Below are positions 45,934-55,705 of a stretch of DNA of 64,000 bases, in pieces. Position 1 is the stretch's first letter. Each line of letters starts with the position of its first letter. The notes beneath the pieces were generated by a model that made no database searches, had not been told where the DNA came from, and worked only from the letters and a program-made list of their open reading frames with translations. The position numbers were made by a program, and so were the translations under genes. This stretch comes from Bacteroidota bacterium (GTDB lineage: Bacteria > Bacteroidota > Ignavibacteria > Kapaibacteriales > UBA2268), in assembly GCA_004322215.1 (NCBI GenBank), contig SCSM01000011.1, forward strand, positions 576,697 through 640,696, written 5' to 3'.

Positions 45934-46226
45934 AATGATAGAATGAAAATAATGGCTTTACCCTAAAAATTATTAAATCTGCAAAAACATAGACCTACTA
46001 ATAATTGTTGCCGAATTTAATCAAACAGAAGAAATATAATATGAAAAATATTTTAAATATTTGAAAATATAATTTGGATATATTCTTTATTTTTTGTAAA
46101 TAAAGATTAGCTTATTTCCTTTATAATATATTATAAAATTAACATTTACATATATTTAAATATCCTATGAAGGAATATTAAATGGATAATTTAATATTGA
46201 GAATTAATTTTATGGTAGGTATTTAT
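45934..46226. other. Intergenic stretch without a supported gene
   Basis: AT-rich, no gene. GGTAGG at about 46215 serves as the ribosome site for the ATG at 46227. The upstream in-frame ATG at 46182 would extend the signal peptide implausibly. Confidence 0.35.
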
Positions 46227-47309
46227 ATGAAAAAGAAATTATTAATACTCTGCATTTTATTTTTTGTCTTTTTAAACTTTTCCTATTCTCAACAAACTGA
46301 ATCATGCTATCCTTGGGTAAAAAGCATACATACAGAACTGGGAACACCTTGTGATGACGATACTACCAATGATTATATAATAATAAGATATCAATATGTT
46401 CTTAGCTATAATAAATACCTGGGTGTTTCTAATTGGGCTGCATGGAATTTAAATGCAAACTGGTTTGGTGATTATGATCGAGATTCATGTCATTTTACTA
46501 CTGATACTTCCCTTCCTGCAGGATTCTATAGAGTAAAAAATTCAGATTATACAAATTCAGGATATGATCGAGGACATATAGTAAGAGCAGAGGAAAGATC
46601 AAAGAATGCTGAAGATATGAAATCAACATTTTTAATGACAAATATCATCCCTCAAACAGCAGATTTAAACCAGGGCGTATGGCTTAATTTTGAGTATTTC
46701 TATGAGGACTTATGCAAACAACAAAATAAAGAGCTTTTCATATATTCAGGAGGCATTTTTCACACAAAAAATACATTAAATGATGAAGGGAAAGTTATTA
46801 TACCAGACAGTTGCTTCAAAATAGTAGTTGTCTTTGATAGGGGTCAAACGCTAAAAGATATAAATAGTTCAACATTAGTATATTCAGTTATAATGCCGAA
46901 TATTGATGGTGTAAGAAACGATGCTTGGACTAAATATATTACTTCTGTCAATTCTATCGAAACTTCTACAGGATATAATTTCCTATCTAACGTCCCAGAT
47001 TCTGTACAACAAATTATTGAAAGTCAAATAGGAACATCTGTTGACGAAAAGAAAGAAGAAGGAAATTACATTATATACCCAAATCCAGCTAATAGTTTTC
47101 TGAACATTAATAAAATAAATAATCTATCTCCTGAAATAATACAAATAAAATTTTATTCTTGTCTTGGTTTAGAAATTCTATTGCCTTTACCTAAAATTAG
47201 TGGAAATCAAATTCAATTTGATATAACATCTCTGATACAGGGAGTGTATCATATTTGTATTTTCAATAATGACCAAATTATGAGATTAAGTTTATTAAAA
47301 CAGGAATGA
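46227..47309 (+). CDS. T9SS-secreted DNA/RNA non-specific endonuclease
   Basis: 360 residues. Signal peptide (KKKLLILCILFFVFLNFSYS) is followed by the beta-beta-alpha-metal nuclease fold of the NucA/Serratia type. YDRGHIVRAEE carries the DRGH motif with the general base H117, and NIIPQTADLNQGVWLNFE carries the metal-binding Asn. After about residue 285 a sorting domain appears (YIIYPNPANSFLNI ... SLIQGVYHICIF). The enzyme should be exported through the outer membrane and degrade DNA and RNA outside the cell for nutrition or against extracellular DNA. The catalytic motif is complete. It stands alone between intergenic stretches. Confidence 0.9.
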   Translation: MKKKLLILCILFFVFLNFSYSQQTESCYPWVKSIHTELGTPCDDDTTNDYIIIRYQYVLSYNKYLGVSNWAAWNLNANWFGDYDRDSCHFTTDTSLPAGFYRVKNSDYTNSGYDRGHIVRAEERSKNAEDMKSTFLMTNIIPQTADLNQGVWLNFEYFYEDLCKQQNKELFIYSGGIFHTKNTLNDEGKVIIPDSCFKIVVVFDRGQTLKDINSSTLVYSVIMPNIDGVRNDAWTKYITSVNSIETSTGYNFLSNVPDSVQQIIESQIGTSVDEKKEEGNYIIYPNPANSFLNINKINNLSPEIIQIKFYSCLGLEILLPLPKISGNQIQFDITSLIQGVYHICIFNNDQIMRLSLLKQE

Positions 47310-47456
47310 TAAAATATTTTCATTGATGAAAAAAGAATAATTACCTCTGTTTGTAGTTCAAAAATATCTGAAGACAAATAGAGAAAGTGTTGAGAAATTT
47401 ATATTTAATTTGAAAGATATAATATTTATTGCTTATTAAATAGAAAGGGTAATATT

Positions 47457-48500
47457 ATGAAAATGAAAATATCTCTGAGAATTAAAAATATTATCTCATG
47501 GATTCTACTATTGATTTTATTCTTTTTCATTAATTCTTTTTACTCTATAAGTAAAGAGATTATTGTTAGAGAAGTAAAAGCAAATGTTGATTCTGTTAAT
47601 TCAAATCCTTATATGATAGGATTGGGAGATTATATTACAGTTAAACTTGATGGTTCACTTGATAGTCTCCAGCAAAAAGCAAATCAGAGACATAAGAAAA
47701 TTATTCCGTTTATTGATAATGTAGCCTTAAAGGGGATTTATCCAATTATTATTGATTCAACTAATAATAAACTTGTTTTTCATCTTAAAAGAACTGAAAC
47801 TAATAAAGATGCTTGGTTAAGCCTTTTAGGGAGTCCCAAAAGTTTTACACGTCATTCAACTTTTTCAATAGGGATTGAGGATGATATTCCTGTAGCTACT
47901 GCGATAAATAAAAGTGAAAATATTATTTCTTTAATTGTAATACATAAAACAGAATTCATAATATCATTGGTAGTAATGATTATATTAATAATAATTTTTA
48001 TTTATTTAATTTATAAATCAGACATAATTAGAATTAATTACCCTGATCCAGGTGAGGGTAAGAAAAAGCCATATAGCTTATGCTTATTTCAAATGGCATT
48101 CTGGTTTTTTATTGTCTTGATATCTTATATTTTTCTTTGGATTATGATTCAAGATTATGTTCCTATTCCATCTTCTGTATTAGTAGTTCTCGGAATAAGT
48201 GCTATAACAGGATTATTAGGTACTTCGATGAATCAGAAAAAAATTAATGAAACTGATGTTAGCAAATTAGAATTAGTAAGCAATGGATTTTTTAATGATA
48301 TTTTATCTGATGAAAAGGGTATAAATGTTAATGGAATCGGATTATACAGATTTCAAAATCTCGTATGGACTCTTATTTTCGGAATATTCTTTTTGGTCAA
48401 TGTTTACCAAAATTTAGGATTAATGGAATTTGACACATCAATTCTAACGTTGATGGGAATAAGTTCCGGTACATATTTAGGATTTAAATTTACTAATTAA
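47457..48500 (+). CDS. Multi-pass membrane protein of an envelope operon
   Basis: 347 residues. An N-terminal signal/TM segment (ISWILLLILFFFINSFYSIS) is followed by an exported domain (about 35-160). Four further TM helices start at about 165, 215, 245 and 305. The membrane part has phrases common to a widespread but uncharacterised family (LCLFQMAFWFFIVLISYIFL, LVVLGISAITGLLG, LTLMGISSGTYLGFKFTN). I do not know a function. It is the first gene of three: the next starts 16 bases after its stop with a perfect GGAGG. A channel or membrane anchor working with the two following proteins is a guess. Confidence 0.75.
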   Translation: MKMKISLRIKNIISWILLLILFFFINSFYSISKEIIVREVKANVDSVNSNPYMIGLGDYITVKLDGSLDSLQQKANQRHKKIIPFIDNVALKGIYPIIIDSTNNKLVFHLKRTETNKDAWLSLLGSPKSFTRHSTFSIGIEDDIPVATAINKSENIISLIVIHKTEFIISLVVMIILIIIFIYLIYKSDIIRINYPDPGEGKKKPYSLCLFQMAFWFFIVLISYIFLWIMIQDYVPIPSSVLVVLGISAITGLLGTSMNQKKINETDVSKLELVSNGFFNDILSDEKGINVNGIGLYRFQNLVWTLIFGIFFLVNVYQNLGLMEFDTSILTLMGISSGTYLGFKFTN

Positions 48501-48516
48501 TTAATGGAGGTTTAAA

Positions 48517-48897
48517 ATGTCAGTTGATACTTTCCCATATAAAAAAGATGGAGGAAAGTTGTATATTGAAGTAACAAGAGGGTATGCACATCCAGGTTCC
48601 TATATTATTTCACTTTGGGAAGCAAATGATAATAAAAAGGCAATTGATGACATCAAGGGTAATTTTATAAATGATAAAGATGATAAACATGAACTTGAGC
48701 TTACTAATCAAAATAATGATGGTAGATTAATAGAATGTTCTTGCATGCTCGATGTTTTACCACCTGAAAATAATTATTCATTAACTATAAAAATTAATCA
48801 AAATGGCAATAAAGAATTCAAAGAATTTACAAGAGCTGGTTCTACATCAAATCCCACAGCTACAGTTATAATTTTTATTCTTTTAAAGGAGACATGA
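48517..48897 (+). CDS. Small soluble protein of the envelope operon
   Basis: 126 residues without signal peptide. It begins MSVDTFPYKKDGGKLYIEVT and contains LWEANDNKKAIDDIKGNFIN and NDGRLIECSCMLDVLPPENN. It is predicted to be all beta, a sandwich of about seven strands. Not recognised. A strong GGAGG precedes the ATG. Only 2 bases separate its stop from the next start (ATG at 48900), so production of the three proteins is coordinated. It may be the cytoplasmic or secreted ligand partner of the flanking membrane and outer-membrane proteins. Confidence 0.75.
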   Translation: MSVDTFPYKKDGGKLYIEVTRGYAHPGSYIISLWEANDNKKAIDDIKGNFINDKDDKHELELTNQNNDGRLIECSCMLDVLPPENNYSLTIKINQNGNKEFKEFTRAGSTSNPTATVIIFILLKET

Positions 48898-48899
48898 CT

Positions 48900-50012
48900 A
48901 TGAAAAATATTTTCACTTTAATTCTATTTATTCATTTCTTTATATTAAATAATTTATTATCACAAGAAATACAAAATCTCGTACCCAGACTTGATTTTGC
49001 TATACCAGACGCTCCTGCCTTCACGATAGTTAATGTAAGTGAAAGTAATATATTGCGACCAGCAACCGTTAATGATCTAACATTAAGTATATCAAATATT
49101 ATTAGTGATTTAAGAATAGGAGTAGGGATACCACAAAGTTATTGCTTAGAGTTTTCTCCCGGATTTTTATATAATGGACAAAGCCTGACTAATGAAGTAT
49201 ACTCTAAATATGATTGGTTTTACAGGACTCGTCTTTCATTTGGAATAAAAGCTAATAATATTGAAAAAAATAATTATTCAGCTGGTGTTGGTATAAGATT
49301 TAGTATCTTTGATAAACAAGACCTAAGACTTGATGAAGATTACAAAAATAAATCAGCTGAAATTACGAGCCGTTCAATAAAAAAAATAAAAGATAAATTA
49401 AATTCATTAATAACTCAATATTGTGAAGAAAAACATACTATTATAAATGAAATAGTTAAAGATTCTTTACTTATGGATTCTTTAGAAACCGAAGCTAAAG
49501 AGATGGTAGAACGACAAGCTAATCAAGCTATATCAGAAATAAGAAAGGATTGGGCTGAAAAAAATTGGAATGCAGATATTCTTGAATTTGCTTTTGCAAC
49601 GAGAATAGCTGCACCTGATACTTTAACAAATATTTACGGAATTGATAAATATACATTTTGGCTTACTTATGGTAAAAGTATATTTTCATTTGGACAACTC
49701 TTAATAGGTGTAAATGGACAAGTTCAAAGAGATTCAATATCATCAAATTTTGTTGGAAATATAAAACCAGCTTTTAGATTTTATATTGGTAGTAACCATT
49801 TAAAAGTTTTCTTTGAAGCACAGAGTTCTCATACTATTAATAAAATTCCTGAATATTTATTAAACTTTGGTCTCGAATTGAAAATATATCCTAATATTTG
49901 GTTAGTGTTAAATTATGGTACACAAAAAACAAATATATCAAATGAATGGAAAGAGATTTATAATATAAAAATTGAATTACCTTTTTTTGCAACATCAATT
50001 TTTAATAATTAA
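48900..50012 (+). CDS. Exported beta-barrel-like protein of the envelope operon
   Basis: ATG at 48900 lies 8 bases after AAGGAG and is preferred over the ATG at 48894, which is 2 bases from it. 370 residues. A signal peptide (KNIFTLILFIHFFILNNLLS) is followed by a plug-like stretch (DFAIPDAPAFTIV, SNILRPATVNDLTLSI). Alternating beta strands come next (SAGVGIRFSIF, KAYF-type), then a central coiled helix (about 125-215, EIVKDSLLMDSLETEAKEMV), and then more strands ending in an aromatic-rich C-terminus. This suggests an outer-membrane barrel with a periplasmic helical insertion. Third gene of the operon. Function unknown. Confidence 0.75.
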   Translation: MKNIFTLILFIHFFILNNLLSQEIQNLVPRLDFAIPDAPAFTIVNVSESNILRPATVNDLTLSISNIISDLRIGVGIPQSYCLEFSPGFLYNGQSLTNEVYSKYDWFYRTRLSFGIKANNIEKNNYSAGVGIRFSIFDKQDLRLDEDYKNKSAEITSRSIKKIKDKLNSLITQYCEEKHTIINEIVKDSLLMDSLETEAKEMVERQANQAISEIRKDWAEKNWNADILEFAFATRIAAPDTLTNIYGIDKYTFWLTYGKSIFSFGQLLIGVNGQVQRDSISSNFVGNIKPAFRFYIGSNHLKVFFEAQSSHTINKIPEYLLNFGLELKIYPNIWLVLNYGTQKTNISNEWKEIYNIKIELPFFATSIFNN

Positions 50013-50169
50013 TCTCGTTGCTGAGATCAATTTATCATAAAAGTTTAAGTGAATTAACTTATTAAAACTCTGTTGTTTTATCAATATAGTTTTTGTTTTA
50101 TATTTATTATTTGAATTGATATAAATATTTGGTAAATTTAATTATTAAATAAAAGAATTTGGCAATGAA

Positions 50170-51771
50170 ATGTTTACAAGCTTTTGTAGAAATATTGTCT
50201 TATCTTTCAAGCTGATTATTTTTTCAGTGTTCATATTATCATTATTACTAATATATTCGTGTGATAAAGATGAAAAAGTAGTATATACAAATAGTTTTTT
50301 CCCATTAAACGTTGGCAATAAATGGGTGTATAAAAGAACAGTTTTCAAAACAGATGTCTCGTGGAGTGCAATGGTTTTCCAACCTTATGGAAATCCAATT
50401 TTCCAAAATTATAATAGTATGTATAATACAGAATATCACTTTTCAACATCCATAGTGCCCTTTATAATTAAGGGTGAAACAACTGAAAGTTATGAAATCA
50501 CAAATAAAAACTTTAAGGATAATAACTTCTATTGGGAAATACAAATTGATGACATACTTCAAAGAGATGGTCGATATTATCGTGGCAACGAAAAAGATCC
50601 AAGTGTTTTTCACGGACATGATATTCCAAAGATTTTTTGGGTAAATTTGAAAATAGATACAAAATTCCGAGCTATTCAAGAAAATATTATATACAATGAA
50701 TTGGGATTTAAAAATCTTGATGAGCAAGATGGCAAACATAATTATGGCTATACTGAACGACAAATTATATTATTTCCAGTAATAAATAATAATTATGAAC
50801 TTTATAAAATTCACTATTCATTTTATGATATTGAATTGTTGGGCTTTATTTCTGATACAATTAATGTCCCTGCCGGTACATTCAAAAATTGCCTCTTAGT
50901 CAAGCAGGAAAGTAACCTCGAATTATGTGAACAATTAGGGCTTAATTATAGGATTACATATTCTTATTATGCTCCTGATGTTGGACTAATAAAGGAAATT
51001 CAACAAGATGAATATGGAAATATTATATATAAATTGGAACTTGAATCATATAATATTAATTATAATGACTATCGAGAAATAACAGCACTGGAAGCAAAAG
51101 AAAATGCTGATAAAAACATAAAAAAGCTGAATGGTAAATGTAAACTACTTTCAATTATTTCCTATGAATTTAGTCATTATCCCGGAATTGAAGGAAGACG
51201 TCATCATTTAATTACAAAATGGCTATTGATATATAAAAACAACCAAAACAAGTTAATTTACTGCACTTTTAACAATGATAAACAATTTGCAATTTTAGCA
51301 GATGATGAATTAAAGAAAAATGATAAGAGTGTTTTTGTTTTTAATATAGATTATAAAAATGATAAATATAGTTATCTTAATAGACAAGAACTATACAATA
51401 TTCACGGTTTATGTAGGGCATCGATAGCTACTACGGGTACCCAAAACGATTATTCTGAATATTTTACAAGTAAATTATTTTCAATCCCAAACTTTTATTT
51501 AAAGGATTTACCAAACATCATAATTGATAGCGATGATGCTTTTAACATTTTAAAGGAAAATGAAGGTATACCTGCTATGATTAGTTTATATGGAACTGGT
51601 TTTTATTATTTGCGTATGAATGTTGAAAAAAATAAAATTTACCCTATTTGGATTTTGCCATTTAGATTTAACGACTTGATATATAGAGCAGTAAGAGCGG
51701 ATAATGGTGAAGTATTATATTTTGATCAAAAAAATAGTAATTTTTCAAAATCCAAACCTCTAAAAGAATAG
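50170..51771 (+). CDS. Probable lipoprotein of unknown function
   Basis: 533 residues. A hydrophobic signal (VLSFKLIIFSVFILSLLLIYSC) ends in a lipobox-like LIYSC at Cys31 and is followed by DKDEK. The mature protein opens TNSFFPLNVGNKWVYKRTVF, a phrase common in FCB lipoproteins of unknown function. It continues with DTINVPAGTFKNCLLVKQES and YYAPDVGLIKEIQQDEYGNI. The last 200 residues form a second domain (ALEAKENADKNIKKLNGKCK ... IYPIWILPF). The protein is probably attached to the outer membrane. Its 3' end overlaps that of the convergent membrane protein gene by 12 bases. Confidence 0.78.
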   Translation: MFTSFCRNIVLSFKLIIFSVFILSLLLIYSCDKDEKVVYTNSFFPLNVGNKWVYKRTVFKTDVSWSAMVFQPYGNPIFQNYNSMYNTEYHFSTSIVPFIIKGETTESYEITNKNFKDNNFYWEIQIDDILQRDGRYYRGNEKDPSVFHGHDIPKIFWVNLKIDTKFRAIQENIIYNELGFKNLDEQDGKHNYGYTERQIILFPVINNNYELYKIHYSFYDIELLGFISDTINVPAGTFKNCLLVKQESNLELCEQLGLNYRITYSYYAPDVGLIKEIQQDEYGNIIYKLELESYNINYNDYREITALEAKENADKNIKKLNGKCKLLSIISYEFSHYPGIEGRRHHLITKWLLIYKNNQNKLIYCTFNNDKQFAILADDELKKNDKSVFVFNIDYKNDKYSYLNRQELYNIHGLCRASIATTGTQNDYSEYFTSKLFSIPNFYLKDLPNIIIDSDDAFNILKENEGIPAMISLYGTGFYYLRMNVEKNKIYPIWILPFRFNDLIYRAVRADNGEVLYFDQKNSNFSKSKPLKE

Positions 51772-52596
51772 TCCATATATTGTACTAATAATCGCCAAGA
51801 TCATAAATAATATTATAATTATCTTGAACCACTTCGATTTTAAATTAAGTAATATTAATAATGATTTTTTTATTAATGCTTGTATTGTATTTATAATAGA
51901 TATTAATAAAGAAGTAGTAAAAAATAAATAATAAATAATGCTGGTTATAAATGTTGAGTAGAGTAATGGTGTTGCAAGATTAAATTCCACAAATGTTTTT
52001 GAAATTTCCTCGATACCTCTTATACTAAATAATATATCTAATGAATTGACATAATAAGCCATATAGCCAAATGCAAATACATAATAAATAATTGATGTTA
52101 ATATTACATCTATTATCAATAGTAAAATTAATATTAAGATGTTTTTATTTTGAGAAATTTTGATGATATATCTTGTTTCATTTAAGGAAATAAAATTAGC
52201 AATTAATATTCCCAAAATTAAAGATGATATGTAGTTAAATTCTCCATAATATAGATTAATATATCTGACCTCTTCTATATACTTTTCGTTTAAACAAATA
52301 TAGAAAAATAATTCTGTGATAACTAATGACAGCAATGAAAATAATATTGATCTTTTAAAAGATTTTAAATTAAGATATTGATTTCCAAAGATGATATTAA
52401 AAAATTCAGTATAAAAAATGCTTATTTGTTTGTAGTATTTAATAAAATCATAGAATTCTATATATGACACCCATCTTCTAATTTTTTCTTGATATTGTAA
52501 AATAATATGTTTTAATTTAAAAATATCTACTAATCCCATTACAGAATTAAATAAAAAAACGCATCCAATAATACTGTAAATAATAGTTAATAACAT
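51760..52596 (-). CDS. Multi-pass membrane protein, unknown function
   Basis: 278 residues, about six hydrophobic helices: 1-25, 80-105, 118-138, 147-175, 205-235 and 258-278. Very rich in Ile, Leu, Phe and Tyr. No motif recognised. Its end overlaps the end of the upstream lipoprotein gene on the opposite strand by 12 bases, and its own upstream region is a degraded repeat-bearing stretch. The strongly AT-rich composition makes homologues hard to judge by eye. Confidence 0.7.
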   Translation of the reverse strand: MLLTIIYSIIGCVFLFNSVMGLVDIFKLKHIILQYQEKIRRWVSYIEFYDFIKYYKQISIFYTEFFNIIFGNQYLNLKSFKRSILFSLLSLVITELFFYICLNEKYIEEVRYINLYYGEFNYISSLILGILIANFISLNETRYIIKISQNKNILILILLLIIDVILTSIIYYVFAFGYMAYYVNSLDILFSIRGIEEISKTFVEFNLATPLLYSTFITSIIYYLFFTTSLLISIINTIQALIKKSLLILLNLKSKWFKIIIILFMILAIISTIYGLFF

Positions 52597-52867
52597 ATTG
52601 CTAAGTAATATTTTTGATTTTTCTTTTTATTATTTGCAAACTTAGAAATAATACCTTATAGGAGCCAAACTTTAATTACTAAAATTTAATTATATTTTTT
52701 ATAAGTATGAAACTGAAATTTGAACTAAACAGGTAATGATTATGTGAATATTATAAAGTTAAAATTGAGAATTGATAAATAAAATTATACTTTTATTGTC
52801 AGTTAATTTGTATTATAAATAACAGTGTCATTTGTTTGGTTGAATTATATGTGAAATTTGAAAGTGT
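52597..52867. other. Intergenic stretch without a supported gene
   Basis: AT-rich, no gene or clear structure seen. Confidence 0.35.
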
Positions 52868-53045
52868 AAGTTCAATGAAGTAAAGAAACGTTGTTTATAG
52901 GCGAAATGGTGAAGTTTTAGTGAACATGGTATGAAGAATTATACAGTTAATTTTGAATTTGGGAAAATCCACAGGTGTGTGGTGATACCAGTTTTTATAG
53001 GTATAGAATAGCACCAGAACATGTTACCATGTCCATTATTGATGG
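52868..53045 (+). repeat. Dispersed repeat, copy C (3' part)
   Basis: Carries AAACGTTGTTTATAGGCGAA and GGTGAAGTTTTAGTGAACAT, which match copies A, B and E. It also has TTTGGGAAAATCCACAGG and AGTTTTTATAGGTATAGAAT. In one frame the end still reads VCGDTSFYRY, which corresponds to ECGDSGFYRY in copy A. Confidence 0.6.
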
Positions 53046-53135
53046 ATCGGCAGGTTAACTCAAATGAAATTTTGGTTGAAATTACTTTTCAATCCCAAAG
53101 CGGCATGAATATTGAATATCAATTACAACTATTTT

Positions 53136-54032
53136 TTAGACTGTTTTTTTCACAGTTATATCAAAACAATCAAATACGAAAAATACCGGGAAATTTTCAG
53201 TTTTTTCTCTTAATAGACTATCATGACCGCCTGTATTTCCGATATTGACTATAAATGAATTATTTAATTTATTACTAATTTCATTATAAGCAAAAAAGTC
53301 AATGTATAATCCTAAATTATTGAAAGTAGTATCTGCTTTTCTGCATAAATGATTATAATGATTTTCATCCACCTTCTCAATAATACTGTATCCTATTAAA
53401 GTATCATCAAAGTAAAAAAAATGCTTGATGAATTTTTCATTATTCTTTAAAGCATATTTAAATATAAAATTCCTGTCAATCCCAATTCTTGGTCTATTAG
53501 TAGAATTTTTTCTCAATAATTTCCATTTTCTTAAAAATGCTTTAACATCCTTTTTATAGACAGGTTCTTCAAGGATTTTTATGTTTTGTAATTTTGAATA
53601 ATAATTTCTTACATATCTTATCTTTTTATTCTTTTTTCCATTCAATTTAAAAAATTTTGGCTCGAACTGTAAAAGAACAATTTTATTGTTTAAAAGCCAA
53701 TACTTTATTGCTTTTGTATTCGGTATCAGTTCAAACCCACTTATAATCTGCTCAATTTCATTTTCAGTAACTGCGACTGCTACAACGTTATCATAATTCA
53801 GAATATATTTTTGATAATCGGATAAACTGAAAGTTATTATCAAATTCGGATTATAGAAATATGATTTTCTGTCGCTTGTAAGTTTCTGATTTTCATTTAT
53901 TTGTGAACAAATAAATGCCTCAGTAAAAGATTTATCAATGATTTTTCTATCAAGCATAAGCACACAATTATAATTTGAAAAGAAGTAGAGAAATAAAGAA
54001 TCATTTTTATTGGAATTATCTCTGTGATTCAT
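53136..54032 (-). CDS. DUF2156/GNAT-like acyl- or aminoacyl-transferase fold protein
   Basis: The start is uncertain. ATG at 54032 gives 298 residues; a TTG at 54068 adds 12. The second half (KIRYVRNYYSKLQNIKILEE ... FIVNIGNTGGHDSLLREKTENFP) has the order of motifs of the DUF2156 C-terminal domain found in MprF-like lysyltransferases and other GNAT-fold proteins. These motifs are a basic 'RN.Y.K' segment, a core 'F.Y.DDTLIGYSI.EKV' sheet and a 'NIG...GH.SL..K' end. It could transfer an acyl or aminoacyl group to a lipid, peptide or small molecule. No TM segments. Its nearest neighbours are T9SS cargo genes with no obvious link. Call is by pattern only. Confidence 0.5.
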   Translation of the reverse strand: MNHRDNSNKNDSLFLYFFSNYNCVLMLDRKIIDKSFTEAFICSQINENQKLTSDRKSYFYNPNLIITFSLSDYQKYILNYDNVVAVAVTENEIEQIISGFELIPNTKAIKYWLLNNKIVLLQFEPKFFKLNGKKNKKIRYVRNYYSKLQNIKILEEPVYKKDVKAFLRKWKLLRKNSTNRPRIGIDRNFIFKYALKNNEKFIKHFFYFDDTLIGYSIIEKVDENHYNHLCRKADTTFNNLGLYIDFFAYNEISNKLNNSFIVNIGNTGGHDSLLREKTENFPVFFVFDCFDITVKKTV

Positions 54033-54136
54033 AAAGAAAATATTCAATATTTTAATCAAAGATATCAACCCCTAAGGCAGTGGTAATAACCGATTTTGGT
54101 TAACCTTATTAAATAATTTTTTTATTCCTGTTAAAT

Positions 54137-54155
54137 CCATCGCCTCTGGTGATGG
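54137..54155 (-). terminator. Short stable hairpin after the propeller gene
   Basis: CCATCGCC (54137-54144) pairs GGTGATGG (54148-54155) with one G-T pair and a 3-base loop. It lies 38 bases downstream of the minus-strand stop at 54194. No clean T-run follows, so termination efficiency is uncertain. Confidence 0.45.
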
Positions 54156-54193
54156 TGGTTTGAAAAACAATTAAAAAAAATCCTCACCTTGTA

Positions 54194-55495
54194 TTAATGA
54201 ATTACGATAAATTTAATTATCTCAATATTATCTTCACATTTTATAGTACAATAATAAATACCGGGTAAAAATTTATCAAAATCCCAAATTATCTCGTTAA
54301 TACCACTATCTTTATTAATTCCATTTTCCAAAATCTCAATTTCCTGACATAATGAATTTCTAATTTCAACATAAACTTTGGAGGGTTTATTAAGTATATA
54401 ATTAATTATTCCAGATTTTATAATAGGGTTTGGTCTTATACTTAAAGAAATTGAATTTCCTGATTTATATTGACTATTTTCAATAATAGTAGAAATAGTA
54501 TCTAATTTATAAACATCCCCGGCAGCGCAAAAAATATTACCATCTTCGCTTACAATAATTGACCTCACATTTGTGTCAATTAAGCCTTGATTATTGATAA
54601 ATGATTCCCATTGATTTGAACCTTTATTAAATATAAATATACCACCTTTAGTAGCAGCAAATAAATCTCCATTTGTACTAAAAGCTAAGTCATTAATATC
54701 TTTGTTTGCTAAATTATTATTTACATCTTGCCAAGAATTGCCATTGTCTATGGATTTGAAAACACCTCCACCATTACCTTGCATCGTGGATAAACCGATA
54801 TAAATATTTCCAACTGAATCCATTGTAATCGCATAAACATTTTTGTTCGGCAAACCATTTGATTGTTTTGTCCAATTTAACCCAGCATCTGTAGAACGAT
54901 AAACACCTGCCTGGCTACCACCAGTCATATCTACTACAAAAACATTATTATTACCTTTAAAAGCGAATTCTATGCTTTGATCAGGACCATCATATGGGTT
55001 TACTCTAGAATAAACTTGAGAATATGATGACCCACCATCAGTTGATCTAAGAATATACTGACATCCTGGGTCCCACATACCTAAATAAATGTAACCATTT
55101 GAGGAATTAATACCTAAAGATCCGGGTCCATTACAAATAGGGGATCTCATGATATTATCATATGAAATGCCATTATCAGCTGATTTAAAGAAATATGTTG
55201 TACTTCCATCCAAGGAAACATAAATGCCACCAATACTATCTATTGAAAAACATCTGAATCCCTTTGTAGGAGTTGGTAGTCCAGTACCATATATATTCTG
55301 CCAGTTTATAATGCCTGTCGGGGTTTTACAAAATCCATTATCACCAGCAGCAAATAATTCATTGGTGTAAGGATTTACCTGAAGATTATTAAATCCTGAA
55401 CCGGATGTGTTAATCTTTTCCCAAATAATGTTTTGTGAGAAAAGAGAGCTAATGCTTATTACAAGAATAATCGAAAAAGTATAAATCCACTTCAT
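54194..55495 (-). CDS. T9SS-secreted BNR/sortilin-type beta-propeller
   Basis: 433 residues with signal peptide (KWIYTFSIILVISISSLFSQ). It has repeated Asp-box-like blades: FKSADNGISYDNIM, LRSTDGGSSYSQVY, YRSTDAGLNWTKQSNGLPNK and FKSIDNGNSWQDVNNN. Each is followed by 'VYAITMDSVGNIYIGLS'-type strands. Such 'S.D.G..W' blades form seven- to ten-bladed propellers that bind glycans or proteins. The sorting domain (SLSIRPNPIIKSGIINYIL ... DFDKFLPGIYYCTIKCEDN) is of T9SS type. Probably a surface or secreted binding protein. AAAGGG precedes the ATG. Confidence 0.85.
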   Translation of the reverse strand: MKWIYTFSIILVISISSLFSQNIIWEKINTSGSGFNNLQVNPYTNELFAAGDNGFCKTPTGIINWQNIYGTGLPTPTKGFRCFSIDSIGGIYVSLDGSTTYFFKSADNGISYDNIMRSPICNGPGSLGINSSNGYIYLGMWDPGCQYILRSTDGGSSYSQVYSRVNPYDGPDQSIEFAFKGNNNVFVVDMTGGSQAGVYRSTDAGLNWTKQSNGLPNKNVYAITMDSVGNIYIGLSTMQGNGGGVFKSIDNGNSWQDVNNNLANKDINDLAFSTNGDLFAATKGGIFIFNKGSNQWESFINNQGLIDTNVRSIIVSEDGNIFCAAGDVYKLDTISTIIENSQYKSGNSISLSIRPNPIIKSGIINYILNKPSKVYVEIRNSLCQEIEILENGINKDSGINEIIWDFDKFLPGIYYCTIKCEDNIEIIKFIVIH

Positions 55496-55705
55496 GTCAA
55501 AGCCCTTTCAAAATATTTTTTAAAACTAAAAAATTATTAAAGAATTTTATTGAATACACCAAAATATTTATAAAACAGGAAATCCTTGTATCCATCGTAT
55601 TCTCAAAATCCTCGTGCAATAAAACACCCGCAATTGCTATGTATGTCGATACCAGAGAAAAAACTAAGATAATATAAACATTTCATTCTCATTTGATTTT
55701 ATCAA

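Noticed and set aside
50025-50045. Terminator after the three-gene envelope operon
   Set aside because: Only a 5-bp stem (ATCTC/GAGAT) without a T-run; too weak to call.
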